Source: Chamaelirium japonicum | Lineage: Eukaryota > Streptophyta > Magnoliopsida > Liliales > Melanthiaceae | NCBI GenBank assembly: GCA_947650365.1 | Contig: OX393557.1 | Span: 30,435,783 to 30,499,782 of the forward strand | Length of the DNA: 64,000 bases | Reading direction: 5' to 3' | Part shown: positions 15,081 to 25,882 of the stretch, piece by piece | How the letters are laid out: every line of letters starts with the position of its first letter | Numbering within the stretch: position 1 is the stretch's first letter | Notes under the pieces: generated by a model | Database searches by the model: none | What the model was told of the DNA's origin: nothing | The model's input: only the letters and a program-made list of their open reading frames with translations | Translations under genes and position numbers: made by a program

Positions 15081-18000
15081 ATGAATTAGAATGGATCGTG
15101 CAAATGAATTAGAATGGATCGTACGAATGAATTAGAATGGATACATTCATGCGAATGAATTAGAATGGATCGTAAGAATAAATTAGAATGGATCGTGCGA
15201 ATGAATTTGAATAGATCGTACGAATGAATTAGAATGGATCATGCAAATGAATTAGAATATATCGTACAAATGAATTAGAATGGATCCATTCGTGCAAATG
15301 AATTAGAATGGATCGTACGAATGAACTAGAATGGATTGTACGAATGAATTAGAATGGATCGTATGATAGAATTAGAATGGATCGTGCGAATGAATTTGAA
15401 TGGATCATACAAATGAATTAGAATAGATACATTCGTGCGAATGAATTAGAGTGGATCGTACGAATGAATTAGAATTGATCGTACGAATGAATTAGAGTGG
15501 ATCGTACGAATGAATTAGAAATGATCGTACGAATGAATTAGAATGGACACATTCATGCGAATGAATTAGATTGGATCGTACGAATGAATTAGAACGGATA
15601 CATTCGTGCGAATAAATTATAATGGATCGTACGAATGAATTAGAATGGATCGAATGAATAAACTAGAATGGATCGTAAGAATGAATTAGACTATATCATA
15701 CGAATTAATTTGAATGGATAGTGCGAATGTATTAGAATGGATCGTACGAATGAATTAGAATGGATCGTACGAATGAATTAGAATGGATACATTCATGCGA
15801 ATGAATTAGAATGGATCATACGAATGAATTAGAATGGATCGTATGAATGAATTAGAATGGACTGTACGAATGAATTAGAATGGATCGTGTGAATGAATGG
15901 ATCGTACGAATGACTTAGAATGGATCGTGCGAATGAATTAGAAAGGATCGTACGAATGAATTAGAATGGATCGTACGAATGAATTAGAATGGTTCGTATA
16001 AATGAATTAGAATGGATCGTGCGAATGAATTAGAATGGATCGTACGAATGAATTAGAATCGATATATTCGTGTGAATGAATTAGAATGGATCATGCGAAT
16101 GAATTATAATGGATCGTACAAATGAATTAGAATGGATCGTGCGAATGAATTAGAATGGATCGTGCGAATGAATTAGAATGGATCGTACGAATGAATTAGA
16201 ATGGATACATTCATGCGAATGAATTAGAATGGATCGTACGAATGAATTTGAATGGATTGTACGAATGAATAAGAAAGGATCGTAGGAATGAATTAGAATG
16301 GATCGTGCGAATGAATTAGAATGGATCATACAAATAAATTAGAATGGATACATTCATGCGAATGAATTGGAATGGATCGTACAAATGAATTAGAATGGAT
16401 CGTACGAATGAATTAGAATGGATTGTGCGAATGAATTAGAATGGATTATAAGAATGGATTAGAATGGATACATTCGTGCGAATGAATTAAATTGGACCGT
16501 ATGAATGAATTAGAATGGATCGTACAAATGACTTAGAATGGATCGTGCGAATGAATTAGAATGGATCGTACGAATGAATTAGAATGGATCATATGAATGA
16601 ATTAGAATGGATTGTACGAATGAATTAGAATGGATACATTTGTGCGAAAGAATTAGAATGGATCATACGATTGAATTAGAATGGATCGTGCGAATGAATT
16701 AGAATGGATTGTACGAAGGAATTAGAATGGATCGTTCGAATGAATTAGAATGGATCGTACAAATAAATTAGAATGGATACATTCGTGCGAATGAATTAGA
16801 ATGGATCGTATGAATGAATTAGAATGGATCATATGAATGAATTAGAATGGATCGTGCGAATGAATTAGAATGGATTGTACAAATGAAATAGAATGGATCG
16901 TGCGAATAAATTAGATTGGATCGTACGAATAAATTAGAATGGATATATTCGTGCGAATTAATTAGAATAGATCGTGCGAATGAATTAGAATGGATTGTAT
17001 GAATGAATTAGAATGGATCATATGAATAAAATTAGAATGGTTCATATGAACGAATTATATTGGATCGTACGAATGAATTAGAATGGATTGTATGAATGAC
17101 TTAGAATGAATCATGCGAATGAATTGGAATGGATCGTACGAATGAATTACAATGGATACCTTCGTGCGAATGAATTAGAATGGATCGTAGGAATGAACTA
17201 GAATGGATCTTACGAATGAATTAGAATAGATCGTATGAATGAATTAGAATGGATCGTACGAATCAATTAGAAAGGATATATTCGTGCGAATGAATTAGAA
17301 TGGATCGTATGAATGAATTAGAATGGATCGTACGAATGAATTAGAATGGATCGTATGAATGAATTAGAAGGGATCATATGAATGAATTAGAATGGATCGT
17401 ACAAATCAATTAGAAAGGATACATTCGTGCGAATGAATTAGAATGGATCGTACGAATGAATTAGAATGGATCGTGCGAATGAATTAGAATAGATCGTATG
17501 AATGAATTAGAATGGATACATTCGTGCAAATGAATTATAATGGATCGTACGAATGAATTAGAATAGATTGTATGAATGAATTAGAATGGATCGTACGAAT
17601 CAATTAGAAAGGATACATTCGTGCGAATGAATTAGAATGGATCGTACGAACGAATTAGAATGGATCGTACGAATGAATTAGAATGGATCGTGCGAATGAA
17701 TTAGAATAGATCGTATGAATGAAATAGAATGGATACATTCGTGCAAATGAATTATAATGGACCGAACGAATGAATTAGAATGGATCGTACAAATGAATTA
17801 GAAAGGATCGTACAAATGAATTAGGGTGGATCGTACGATCGAATTAGAATGGATACATTCGTGCGAATGAATTAGAATGGATCGTACGAATGAATTAGAA
17901 TGGATCGTACGAATGAATTAGAATGGATCATACGAATTATTTATAATGTATACATTCGTGCGAAAGAATTAGAATGGATCGTACGAATGAATTAGAATAG

Positions 18001-21000
18001 ATCGTACGAATGAATTAGAATGGATCGTACGAATGAATTGGAAAAGATCATACGAATGAATTAGAATGCATCGTACGAATGAATTAGAATAGATCGTGCG
18101 AATGAATTAGAATTGATCGTACGAATAAATTAGAATGGATCGTACGAATGAATTAGAATGGATACATTCTTGCGAATGAATTAGAATGGATCGAACGAAT
18201 GAATTAAAATGGATACATTCGTGCGAATGAATTAGAATAGATCTTACGTATGAACTAGAATGGATCGTACGAATGAATTAGAATGGATACATTCGTGAGA
18301 ATGAATTAGAATGGATCATACGAATGAATTTGAATGGATCGTACAAATGAATTTGAATGGATCGTACGAATAAATTAGAATGGATTATGCGAATGAATTA
18401 GAACAAATCGTACGAATGAATTAGAATGGATACATTCGTGCGAATGAATTAGAATGGATCGTACGAATGAATTAGAATGGATCGTACAAATGGATTAGAC
18501 AGGATCGTACGAATGAATTAGAATGGATTATGCGAATGAATTAGAATGAATCATACGAATGAAATAGAATAGATACATTCGTGCGAATGAATTAAAATGG
18601 ATCTTATAAATGAATTAGAATGGATTGTACGAATGAATTAGAATGGATTGTGCAAATGAATTAGAATGGATTGTACGAATGAATTAGAGTGGATCGTACG
18701 AATGAATTAGAATGGATCGTACGAATGAATTAGAATGGATCATACGAATGAATTAGAATGGATCGTACGAATGAATTAGAATGGATACATTCGTGCGAAT
18801 GAATTAGAATGGATCATACGAATGAATTAGAATGGATCGTGCAAATTAATTAGAATGGATCGTACAAATGAATTAGAATGGATCGTGCGAATGAATTAGA
18901 ATGGATCGTACAAAATGAATTTGAATGGATACATTCGTGCAAATGAATTAGAATGGGTCGTACGAATGAATTAGAATGGATCGATCGAATGAATTTAAAT
19001 GGACCGTACGAATGAATTAGAATTGATACATTCGTAAGAATGAATTAGAATGGATCGTACGAAGGAATTAGAATACATATATTCGTGCGAATGAATTAGA
19101 ATGGATCATACGAATGAATTAGAATTGATCGTGTGAATGAATTAAAATGGATCGTATGGATTAATTAGAATGGATACATTTGTGCGAATGAATTAGAATG
19201 GATTATATGAATGAATTAGAATGGATTGTACGAATGAATTAGAATGGATCGTGTGAATGAATTAGAATGGATCATACGAATGAATTAGAATGGATACATT
19301 TGTGCGAATGAATTAGAATGGATCGTACAAATAAATTAGAATGGATCATACGAATGAATTAGAATGGATCGTACGAATAAATTAGAATGGATTACGCGAA
19401 TGAATTAGAATAGATACATTCGTGCGAATGAATTAGAATGGATCATACGAATGAATTTGAATGAATCGTACGAACGAATTAGAATGGATCATACGAATGA
19501 TTTAGAATGGATACATTCGTGCGAATGAATTAGAATGAATCGCACGAATGAATAAGAATGGATATATTCATGCGAATGAATTAAAATAGATTGTACGAAT
19601 GAATTAGAATAGATCGTACGAAAGAATTAGAATGGATCGTGCGAATGAATTAGAATGGATCGTATGAATGAATTAGAATGGATATATTCGTGCAAATGAA
19701 TTATAATGGACCGTATGAATGAATTAGAATGGATCGTACAAATAAATTAGAAAGGATCGTACAAATGAATTAGAATGGATCGTACGAATGAATTAGAATG
19801 GATACATTCGTGCGAATGAATTAGAATGGATCGTACGAATGAATTAGAGTGGATCGTACGAATGAATTTGAATGGATCATACGAATGATTTAGAATGGAT
19901 AAATTCGTGCGAACAAATTAGAAATGATCGTATGAATGAATTAGAATGGATCGTACGAATGAATTGGAAAAGATCATACGAATGAATTTGAATGCATCAT
20001 AGGAATTAATTAGAATGGATCGTGCGAATGAATTAGAATTGATCGTACGAATGAATTAGAATGGATCGTACGAATGAATTAGAATGGATACATTCCTGCG
20101 AATGAATTAGAATGGATCGAACGAATAAATTAAAATGGATACATTCGTGCGAATGAATTAGAATGGATCTTACGTATGAACTAGAATGGATCGTGCGATT
20201 GAAATAGAATGGATCGTGCGAATGAATTAGAATGGATCGTACGAATGAATTAGAATGGATACATTCGTGCGAATGAATTAGAATGGATCGTATGAATGAA
20301 TTAGAATGGATCATATGAATGAATTAGAATGGATCGTGCGAATGAATTAGAATGGATTGTACAAATGAAATAGAATGGATCGTGCGAATAAATTAGAATG
20401 GATCGTACGAATAAATTAGAATGGATATATTCGTGCGAATTAATTAGAATAGATCGTGCGAATGAATTAGAATGGATTGTATGAATGAATTAGAATGGAT
20501 CATATGAATAAAATTAGAATGGTTCATATGAACGAATTATATTGGATCGTACGAATGAATTAGACTGGATTGTATGAATGACTTAGAATGGATCATGCGA
20601 ATGAATTGGAATGGATCGTACGAATGAATTACAATGGATACCTTTATGCGAATGAATTAGAATGGATCGTAGGAATGAACTAGAATGGATCGTACGAATG
20701 AATTAGAATAGATCGTATGAATGAATTAGAATGGATCGTACGAATCAATTAGAAAGGATACATTCGTGCGAATGAATTATAATGGATCGTACGAATGAAT
20801 TAGAATGGATCGTACGAATGAATTAGAATGGATCGTGCAAATGAATTAGAATGGATCGTACGAATAAATTAGAATGGATACATTCGTGCGAAAGAATTAG
20901 AATGGATCGTACAAATGAGTTAGAATGGATCATACGAATGAATTAGAATACATCGTACGAATGAATTACAACAGATACATTCATGCAAATGAATTATAAT

Positions 21001-21868
21001 GGATCGTACGAATGAATTAGAATGCATCGAATGAATGAATTGCAATGGATCGTAAGAATGGATTAGAATGGCTCGTATGAATGAATTTGAATGGATCGTG
21101 CGAATGTATTAGAATGGATCGTATGAATGAATTAGAATGGATAAATTCGTGCGAATGAATTAGAATGGATCGTACGAATGAATTAGAATGGATCGTACGA
21201 ATGAATTAGATCGATTAGATCGTATGAATGAATTAGAATGGATTATGCGAATGAATTAGAATGGATCGTACGAATGAATTAGAATGGATATATTTTTCCG
21301 AATGAATTAGAATGGATCGTATGAATGAATTAGAATGCATCGTATGAATGAATTAGTTTATATCGTACGAATGAATTAGATTGGATTGTGCGAATGAATT
21401 AGAATGGATCGTACGAATGAATTAGAATAGATACATTCGTGGGAATGAAATAGAATGGATCATACGAATGAATTAGAATGGATCGTACGAATGAATTAGA
21501 ATGGAGCGTGCGAATGAATTAGAATGGATACATTCGTGTGAATGAATTAGAATGGATCGTACGAATGAATTAGAATGGATCGTGCGAATGAATTAGATTG
21601 GATTGTACGAATGAAATAGAATGGATCATACGAATGACTTAGAATGGATCGTGCGAATGAATTAGAATGGATCGTACGAATGAATTAGAATGGATACCTT
21701 CGTGCGAATGAATTAGAACGGATACATTCGTGCGAATGAATTAGAATTGATCGTTCAAATGAATTAGAATGGATATATTCGTGCGAATGAATTAGAATGG
21801 ATCGTACGAATGAATTAGAATGGATCGTGCGAATGAATTAGAATGGATCGTACGAATGAATTAGAATG

Positions 21869-21873
21869 GATAC
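21869..21873. repeat. Target site duplication GATAC, left of element 1
   Basis: GATAC immediately precedes the LTR end TGTTCGG. The same 5 bp follow the other end at 33190-33194, the 5-bp duplication normal for gypsy integration. The target was a 28-bp monomer beginning GGATACCTTCGTGC. Confidence 0.9.
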
Positions 21874-23123
21874 TGTTCGGGGGATTTTTCGCTGGTCCGT
21901 GCGGGCTGCCTGCAAGACAAAGAAAAGAGAACGTGAGAACGGTTGGCTCCCTTAGGAGCGCAGACCCTCCGACGCTCAAGTCAGTCATGGTGGCACAACG
22001 GCGAGCTGCGGTATACCAAAGTGGTAGGGAAAAGGAATTCGAACCTGTACTATGGAGCCTGGGGGTGAGCCTTTATAGCAATCGGCGGCCTACCGTACCC
22101 CGACACGTGGAGATTCTTCCGGCGCCTTCTAGACCCCCCATGTTCTGGCTCGCGTGGGTCTGACAGTCCTTGGTACTCGTGCCCTGACATTCTATCGTCA
22201 AGCTTGCCAGACGGTTTGAGTGGGAGAGGGAATCTTTCTTGTCGCGGCCAGGTGGCAATTCTGGAATGTTCAAGTCCGGGCGGTCTCAGGGAGGAAGCAA
22301 AGGCTAGCTCGCTCGGCACTGCTCCGTCCTTTCGCCCATATTTATCAAGAGTCGGACCTCGCGGGAGCAACCTCTTCGATAAACAGGGGTCGGGGCGAGC
22401 TTCGGAGCGAGCTAAGCGAGCTCCTGAGCGAGCTTGGCGAACTCCTGAGAGAGCTTAGGCGAGCTCCTGAGAGAGTTTAGGCGAGCTCCTGAACGAGCTT
22501 AGGCGGGCTCCTGGGCGACTTCCCCACCCCTCGGAGTCCTAGGGTCTATGAGATCCACAGGCAAGGGCGATCTTGGGCGAGCTCCTGCGCGATCTTGGGC
22601 GAGCTCCTGTATGAGCTAGGGGTGAGGTCCTGCATGAGCTAGGGGCGTTTGCAATGCCGGTGTCTCTGTTATGCATGAAGGTCTAACTCCCGCTACCGCT
22701 GCAAGCGAGTTCTAGCACGGGCTGGGCGAGCTCCTGGGCGAGCTTAGGCGAGCTCCGGGGCGAGCTCGGCGAGCTCCCAAGCGAGCTTAGGCTGGCTCCT
22801 GGGCGAGCTCAGGCGAGCTCCAGGGAGCTTCTATGAGTGCCCTTGGCCTAGGCCCCTTCAGCCCAACGTGGATCTCGCTCCACTGTCAAGATGATTTTAG
22901 TGAGCACGGGGGCGGGAACTCCTACGGGGCCTGGGAGGGGCGAGCTGCACTCAGATACAAGGTGTCCATCCAGCTCCCTGTGGGGGCGAGCTTCTTGCGG
23001 ACTGAAAAGGGGGCACGCTCGGCTTTCGAGGGTTCCAACTCCTGGACGGGCTCCCTCGAGAACTCTATCTCAGGTGCGTTTGCAATACTATCCAAGATAG
23101 GTGGTTTCTGACTACCCCCAACA
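21874..23123 (-). repeat. 3' LTR of element 1
   Basis: A 1250-bp LTR with TGTT...AACA ends, matching 31940-33189 at about 98%. On the element strand a TATAAA box lies at 22072-22077, about 200 bp from the U5 end. The U3 part holds two clusters of a degenerate GCGAGCTCCTG motif. At 12 or so positions it shares its base with the left LTR of element 2 and not with its own partner LTR. Confidence 0.95.
22395..22830. repeat. Degenerate GCGAGCTC repeats within the LTR
   Basis: The LTR contains runs of GCGAGCTCCTG spaced about 22 bp apart (clear units near 22460-22510), then a second cluster near 22725-22830 with GCGAGCTC on a shorter spacing. The same arrays occur in the other three LTRs (from about 32461, 42110 and 52175). 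The motif contains the palindrome GAGCTC. They lie upstream of the TATA box on the element strand, where enhancer repeats of plant LTRs usually sit; that role is inferred. Confidence 0.75.
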
Positions 23124-23126
23124 TTA

Positions 23127-23135
23127 CCCCCTCCT
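23127..23135 (-). other. Polypurine tract of element 1
   Basis: On the element strand AGGAGGGGG followed by TAA directly abuts the 3' LTR start TGTT. This is the normal position and composition for the plus-strand primer. It is identical in copy 2. Confidence 0.85.
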
Positions 23136-23264
23136 GAGGGAGTGATCGAGGAAACTCGACGCTTGCTCAGGAGTCTTAGCGAACTCCTATCCCCGGTAAT
23201 GTGCCTGATATCAATGTCTGCCGCAATAGTTTTCTGGTGGGGCGGAGATAGTAGCGATGGCGGC

Positions 23265-23830
23265 CTGCGCCGAGAGCTTTGACTGCCAGTATTTCACAAA
23301 CGCTGGGCGGGCCACGAGCATCAGCCATGAGCGATCTTCTTCCAATGCAAGCTCCTCACATGCGGTCAGGGTCTGATTCGGGCGAGCTTGGGCGCCTGCC
23401 ATGGGCGGTCTGCGCCGAGAGCTTTGATTGCTAGTACTTTTCAAACACTGGGCGGGCCACGAGCATCAGCCACGAGCGATCTCCTTCCGGTGCGAACTTG
23501 TCACACGCGGTCAGGGTCTGCTTCGGGCGAGCTTGGGCGCCTGCCGCGGGCGGTTTGACGTCGAGAGTTTTGACTCTCAGTACTTTTCAAACACTGGGCG
23601 GGCCACGAGCATCAGCCACGAGCGATCTCCTTCCGGTGCGAACTTGTCACACGCGGTCAGGGTCTGCTTCGGGCGAGCTTGGGCGCCTACCGCGGGCGGT
23701 CTGACGTCGAGAGTTTTGACTCTCAGTACTTTTCAAACACTGGGCGGGCCACGAGCATCAGCCACGAGCGATCTCCTTCCGGTGCGAGCTTGTCACACGC
23801 GGTCAGGGTCGGCGTCGGGCGAGCTGCGGG
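23265..23830. repeat. 146-bp tandem repeat, four units, near the 3' LTR
   Basis: Units begin near 23265, 23410, 23556 and 23702, each carrying CTGGGCGGGCCACGAGCATC (less exact in unit 1) and GGTCAGGGTC. The first step is 145 bp, the next two 146 bp. The period is not a multiple of three, so an open frame crossing the array reads successive units in different frames; this makes protein coding of the array itself unlikely. It lies between the 3' LTR and the oppositely oriented coding region, where a promoter for that region would be expected (inference). Confidence 0.9.
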
Positions 23831-24905
23831 CTTCAGTCGTGGGCGATTTCGTGGCGGTCGGCGACTGGCGTGGGCGGCACAGCGGAGTCCCGGCTCACCC
23901 CGGGGTTCCCCCGACGGCGGTCTTCCGGGAGATCTCCTTCTACAAGGCGGGGAAGAAGAAGTGCATCGCTCCCGACCGGGAGCGATCTCTGGATGAGGCG
24001 ATCCTCCACTACCTCGGTGGGCGGACTCCGGAGAAGATTACCGCTCCCGACTTCGCCTTCCAGCTGAAGGACGGGAAGACCGGTGCCATTCTGCTGAAGC
24101 AGAAGATCGTCCGGAAGAAGAAAGAGGAGGAGATCGGTGCTATTCCGCCGATGCAGAACGCTCCTCCCTCCAAAGGGGCCAGCAAGGGGGCCGGGAGCTC
24201 GGGAGGCAACCCCCGCAAGAAGACGGTCCGGAGGCAGGCTTCGCCCATCCGCCTCAACGACCCCGACACCATGGAGATGCTCCGCCAGGGCGAAGATTCC
24301 GCTCTTCCGTAGCCTCCTCGCCCGGACGCCGGCCCAGGTCAGCCTCCCGCCCCAACTCCAATTGTCCGCCGCAAGATCCAAATGGTTGAGCCCGACGACC
24401 CGAACATCGACCTCCCGCTTACCATGGCGGAAGTCGAATCCGGGATGGCTCAAATTCTAATGGGCTACTTCCCGAGCGATCTGACCGTCCCGCTTCGTGT
24501 AGCAGTGCTGACGCCGGAGATGGAGGCCCGCGGGAAGAAGAAGGCCAAGCGCGCGGGGCCCGCGCCTTCTAACGTGCAGGCGGAGCAACGGCGGAAAGCG
24601 CTGGAGGAGGCGGGCTTGGACTCGGAGCCCAGTTGGACGGACTCTGCGGAGGAGGCAACAGGCTCCGAGGAGGAAGAGCCCGCCCCTCAAGCTCTTCGGG
24701 CGAGGTCGCTGCTCTGAAGACGGAGATCGCGGCCTTGAAGGAGACACACGCCAACGGCCTTCGGGCTCAGCAAGGTCGCCTCCAAGCCCAACTGGACGAT
24801 CTCCTCAAGAAAGGCACCCTGGCCGCTGTGGAGAAGTACAAGACCGAAAGGTCGAAGAAGCGGCGCCGAGGGGACGACAGTGGGGCGGAGACGAGCAAGC
24901 CTTGA
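23428..24905 (+). pseudogene. Antisense coding region of element 1 (Tat-type additional ORF)
   Basis: Plus-strand reading frames lie opposite to gag-pol between the 3' LTR and the pol end. The first runs from 23428 through the repeat array into a more protein-like part rich in Lys and Glu, with FREISFYKAGKKKC and a Pro/Gly/Ser-rich basic tract. Further right there is an acidic stretch (SEEEEPAP) and then a coiled coil (VAALKTEIAALKETH onward) ending in a basic KKRRR signal that looks nuclear. Additional antisense ORFs in this position are known from Tat elements such as Grande, and similar proteins carry putative gypsy-type transposon domains; I cannot confirm a domain here. The region is in pieces, either through about two breaks or through introns the family may use. 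Function unknown. Confidence 0.65.
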
Positions 24906-24914
24906 GCTTGCTGC

Positions 24915-24962
24915 CTTGTAACTACTTTTGTAATTTTTGTCAATCAATGAAATTTATATCTT
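24915..24962 (+). terminator. Plant-like poly(A) region for the antisense transcript
   Basis: Just after the plus-strand frame ends, the sequence turns AT-rich, with TTGTA (24916), TTTTGTAATTTTTGTC and AATGAA (24946). This U-rich element followed by a near-AATAAA signal is how plant 3' ends look. It is conserved in copy 2 at about 44631-44677. It supports a separate antisense transcript; it is a pattern call only. Confidence 0.45.
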
Positions 24963-25384
24963 TTTGAGTCCGCATATGCGTTTCTTTCTTTCTATATGCC
25001 ACTTATGAGTCCGCTCTAGGAGTTCGCAGCGATTTCGAGAGTGATACCCCGGGCGAGGCAGCTAATTCGATTCCATCTTTTTATTTTAAAGTATATGCAA
25101 ACGAAAAACTCGGTATGCTCGCAAAAACTCGATAGTCTCTGAGCCCGAAAAACGTTTAAGCGAACCAAAAGACTTCAAAAACTTCCCTACACTCAGAGAC
25201 TTAAACCATTTTTATTTTAAAGGAAACTAATAAGTGCTAGCTGCCCCCTGCCCGGTTAATTTCTCTCGATGATCCTGTTTGGCGGGCTCGCCCTTTGAGG
25301 GGTTTGCCAACGCCAGGATGCTTCCGTTCATGGCAGGTGAACGCGAAGGATCCTGGTTAGGTTTAGAGTCCACTAGGCAGCGGA
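24963..25384. other. Non-coding stretch between antisense region and minisatellite
   Basis: AT-rich sequence with no convincing frame, including runs such as TTTTTATTTTAAAG that occur twice (near 25079 and 25209). In the element's own direction this lies downstream of pol. A long minus-strand frame from 25724 to 25227 covers part of it but consists mostly of the adjacent 78-bp repeat. Confidence 0.6.
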
Positions 25385-25774
25385 CTTCCCCGGGAAGCTC
25401 AAGGTCGCCCACTGGCTGCCTCTGAGGATCCCGGTCTTGCTTTAAGTCCGCACAACGACGGACTGCCCCGGGAAGCTCAAGGTCGCCCACTGGCTGCCTC
25501 TGAGGATCCCGGTCTTGCTTTAAGTCCGCACAACGGCGGACTGCCCCGGGAAACTCAAGGTCGCCCACTGGCTGCCTCTGAGGATCCCGGTTTTGCTTTA
25601 AGTCCGCGCAACGGCGGACTGCCCCGGGAAACTCAAGGTCGCCCACTGGCTGCCTCTGAGGATCCCGGTTTTGCTTTAAGTCCACGCAACGGCGGACTGC
25701 CCCGGGAAACTCAAGGTCGCCCACTGGCTGCCTCTGAGGATCCCGGTTTTGCTTTAAGTCCGCGCAACGGTGGA
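25385..25774. repeat. 78-bp minisatellite, five units, in element 1
   Basis: Units start at 25385, 25463, 25541, 25619 and 25697, with a truncated sixth at 25775. Each contains CTGCCCCGGGAA (CTTCCCC in the first), AAGGTCGCCCACTGG and TTGCTTTAAGTCC. Seventy-eight bp is 26 codons, so it reads openly on the minus strand as a 26-residue repeat (core GDLEFPGAVRRCADLKQ), but it has no resemblance to a known domain and lies beyond the pol stop. Copy 2 has the same number of units. Confidence 0.9.
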
Positions 25775-25882
25775 CTGCACACTATAGATCATGCGGGCTC
25801 TGTCTGCGCCGAGCCTCCTAGTTAAATTGTTGAAAACCTCTATCGTTCATTTATAACTTCTTCAGAATTTACAAAAATTCCC

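Larger units (their letters stand above)
1..21873. repeat. Satellite array A (23/28-bp monomers)
   Basis: An uninterrupted tandem array. Every monomer has the 14-bp core GAATGAATTAGAAT followed by GGATCGTAC (23-bp form) or GGATACATTCGTGC (28-bp form). The 28-mer recurs every few monomers; near 4070-4320 and 4550-4800 its spacing is exactly 120 bp (one 28-mer plus four 23-mers). GC is about 35%. Each monomer holds a dyad: TCGTACGA in the 23-mer, and CATTCG-TG-CGAATG in the 28-mer. Common variants are CG to TG or CA changes. The first 8 kb are more diverged and only locally duplicated; from about 16.75 kb on the array matches the later blocks closely. I see no gene in it. Open frames on the minus strand with a 17-residue period arise because 23+28=51 bp and are not taken as genes. 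Confidence 0.97.

Noticed and set aside
1-21873. CRISPR-like array (short repeats at regular spacing)
   Set aside because: There are no unique spacers: the whole monomer repeats, unit lengths are 23 and 28 bp, and the context is a plant retroelement.
1-21873. Resemblance to human satellite II/III (GGAAT-type motif)
   Set aside because: GAATGG words occur, but the basic unit is 23/28 bp and the inserted element is of a plant-only lineage.
22050-22370. Frames of 60-110 codons on both strands inside the LTRs
   Set aside because: They recur in all four LTRs, overlap each other on both strands and match no known domain; LTRs of this family are not known to code.
25227-25724. Minus-strand frame of 165 codons with a 26-residue repeat, as a gene
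   Set aside because: It is the 78-bp minisatellite read in an open frame, beyond the pol stop, without recognisable domain.
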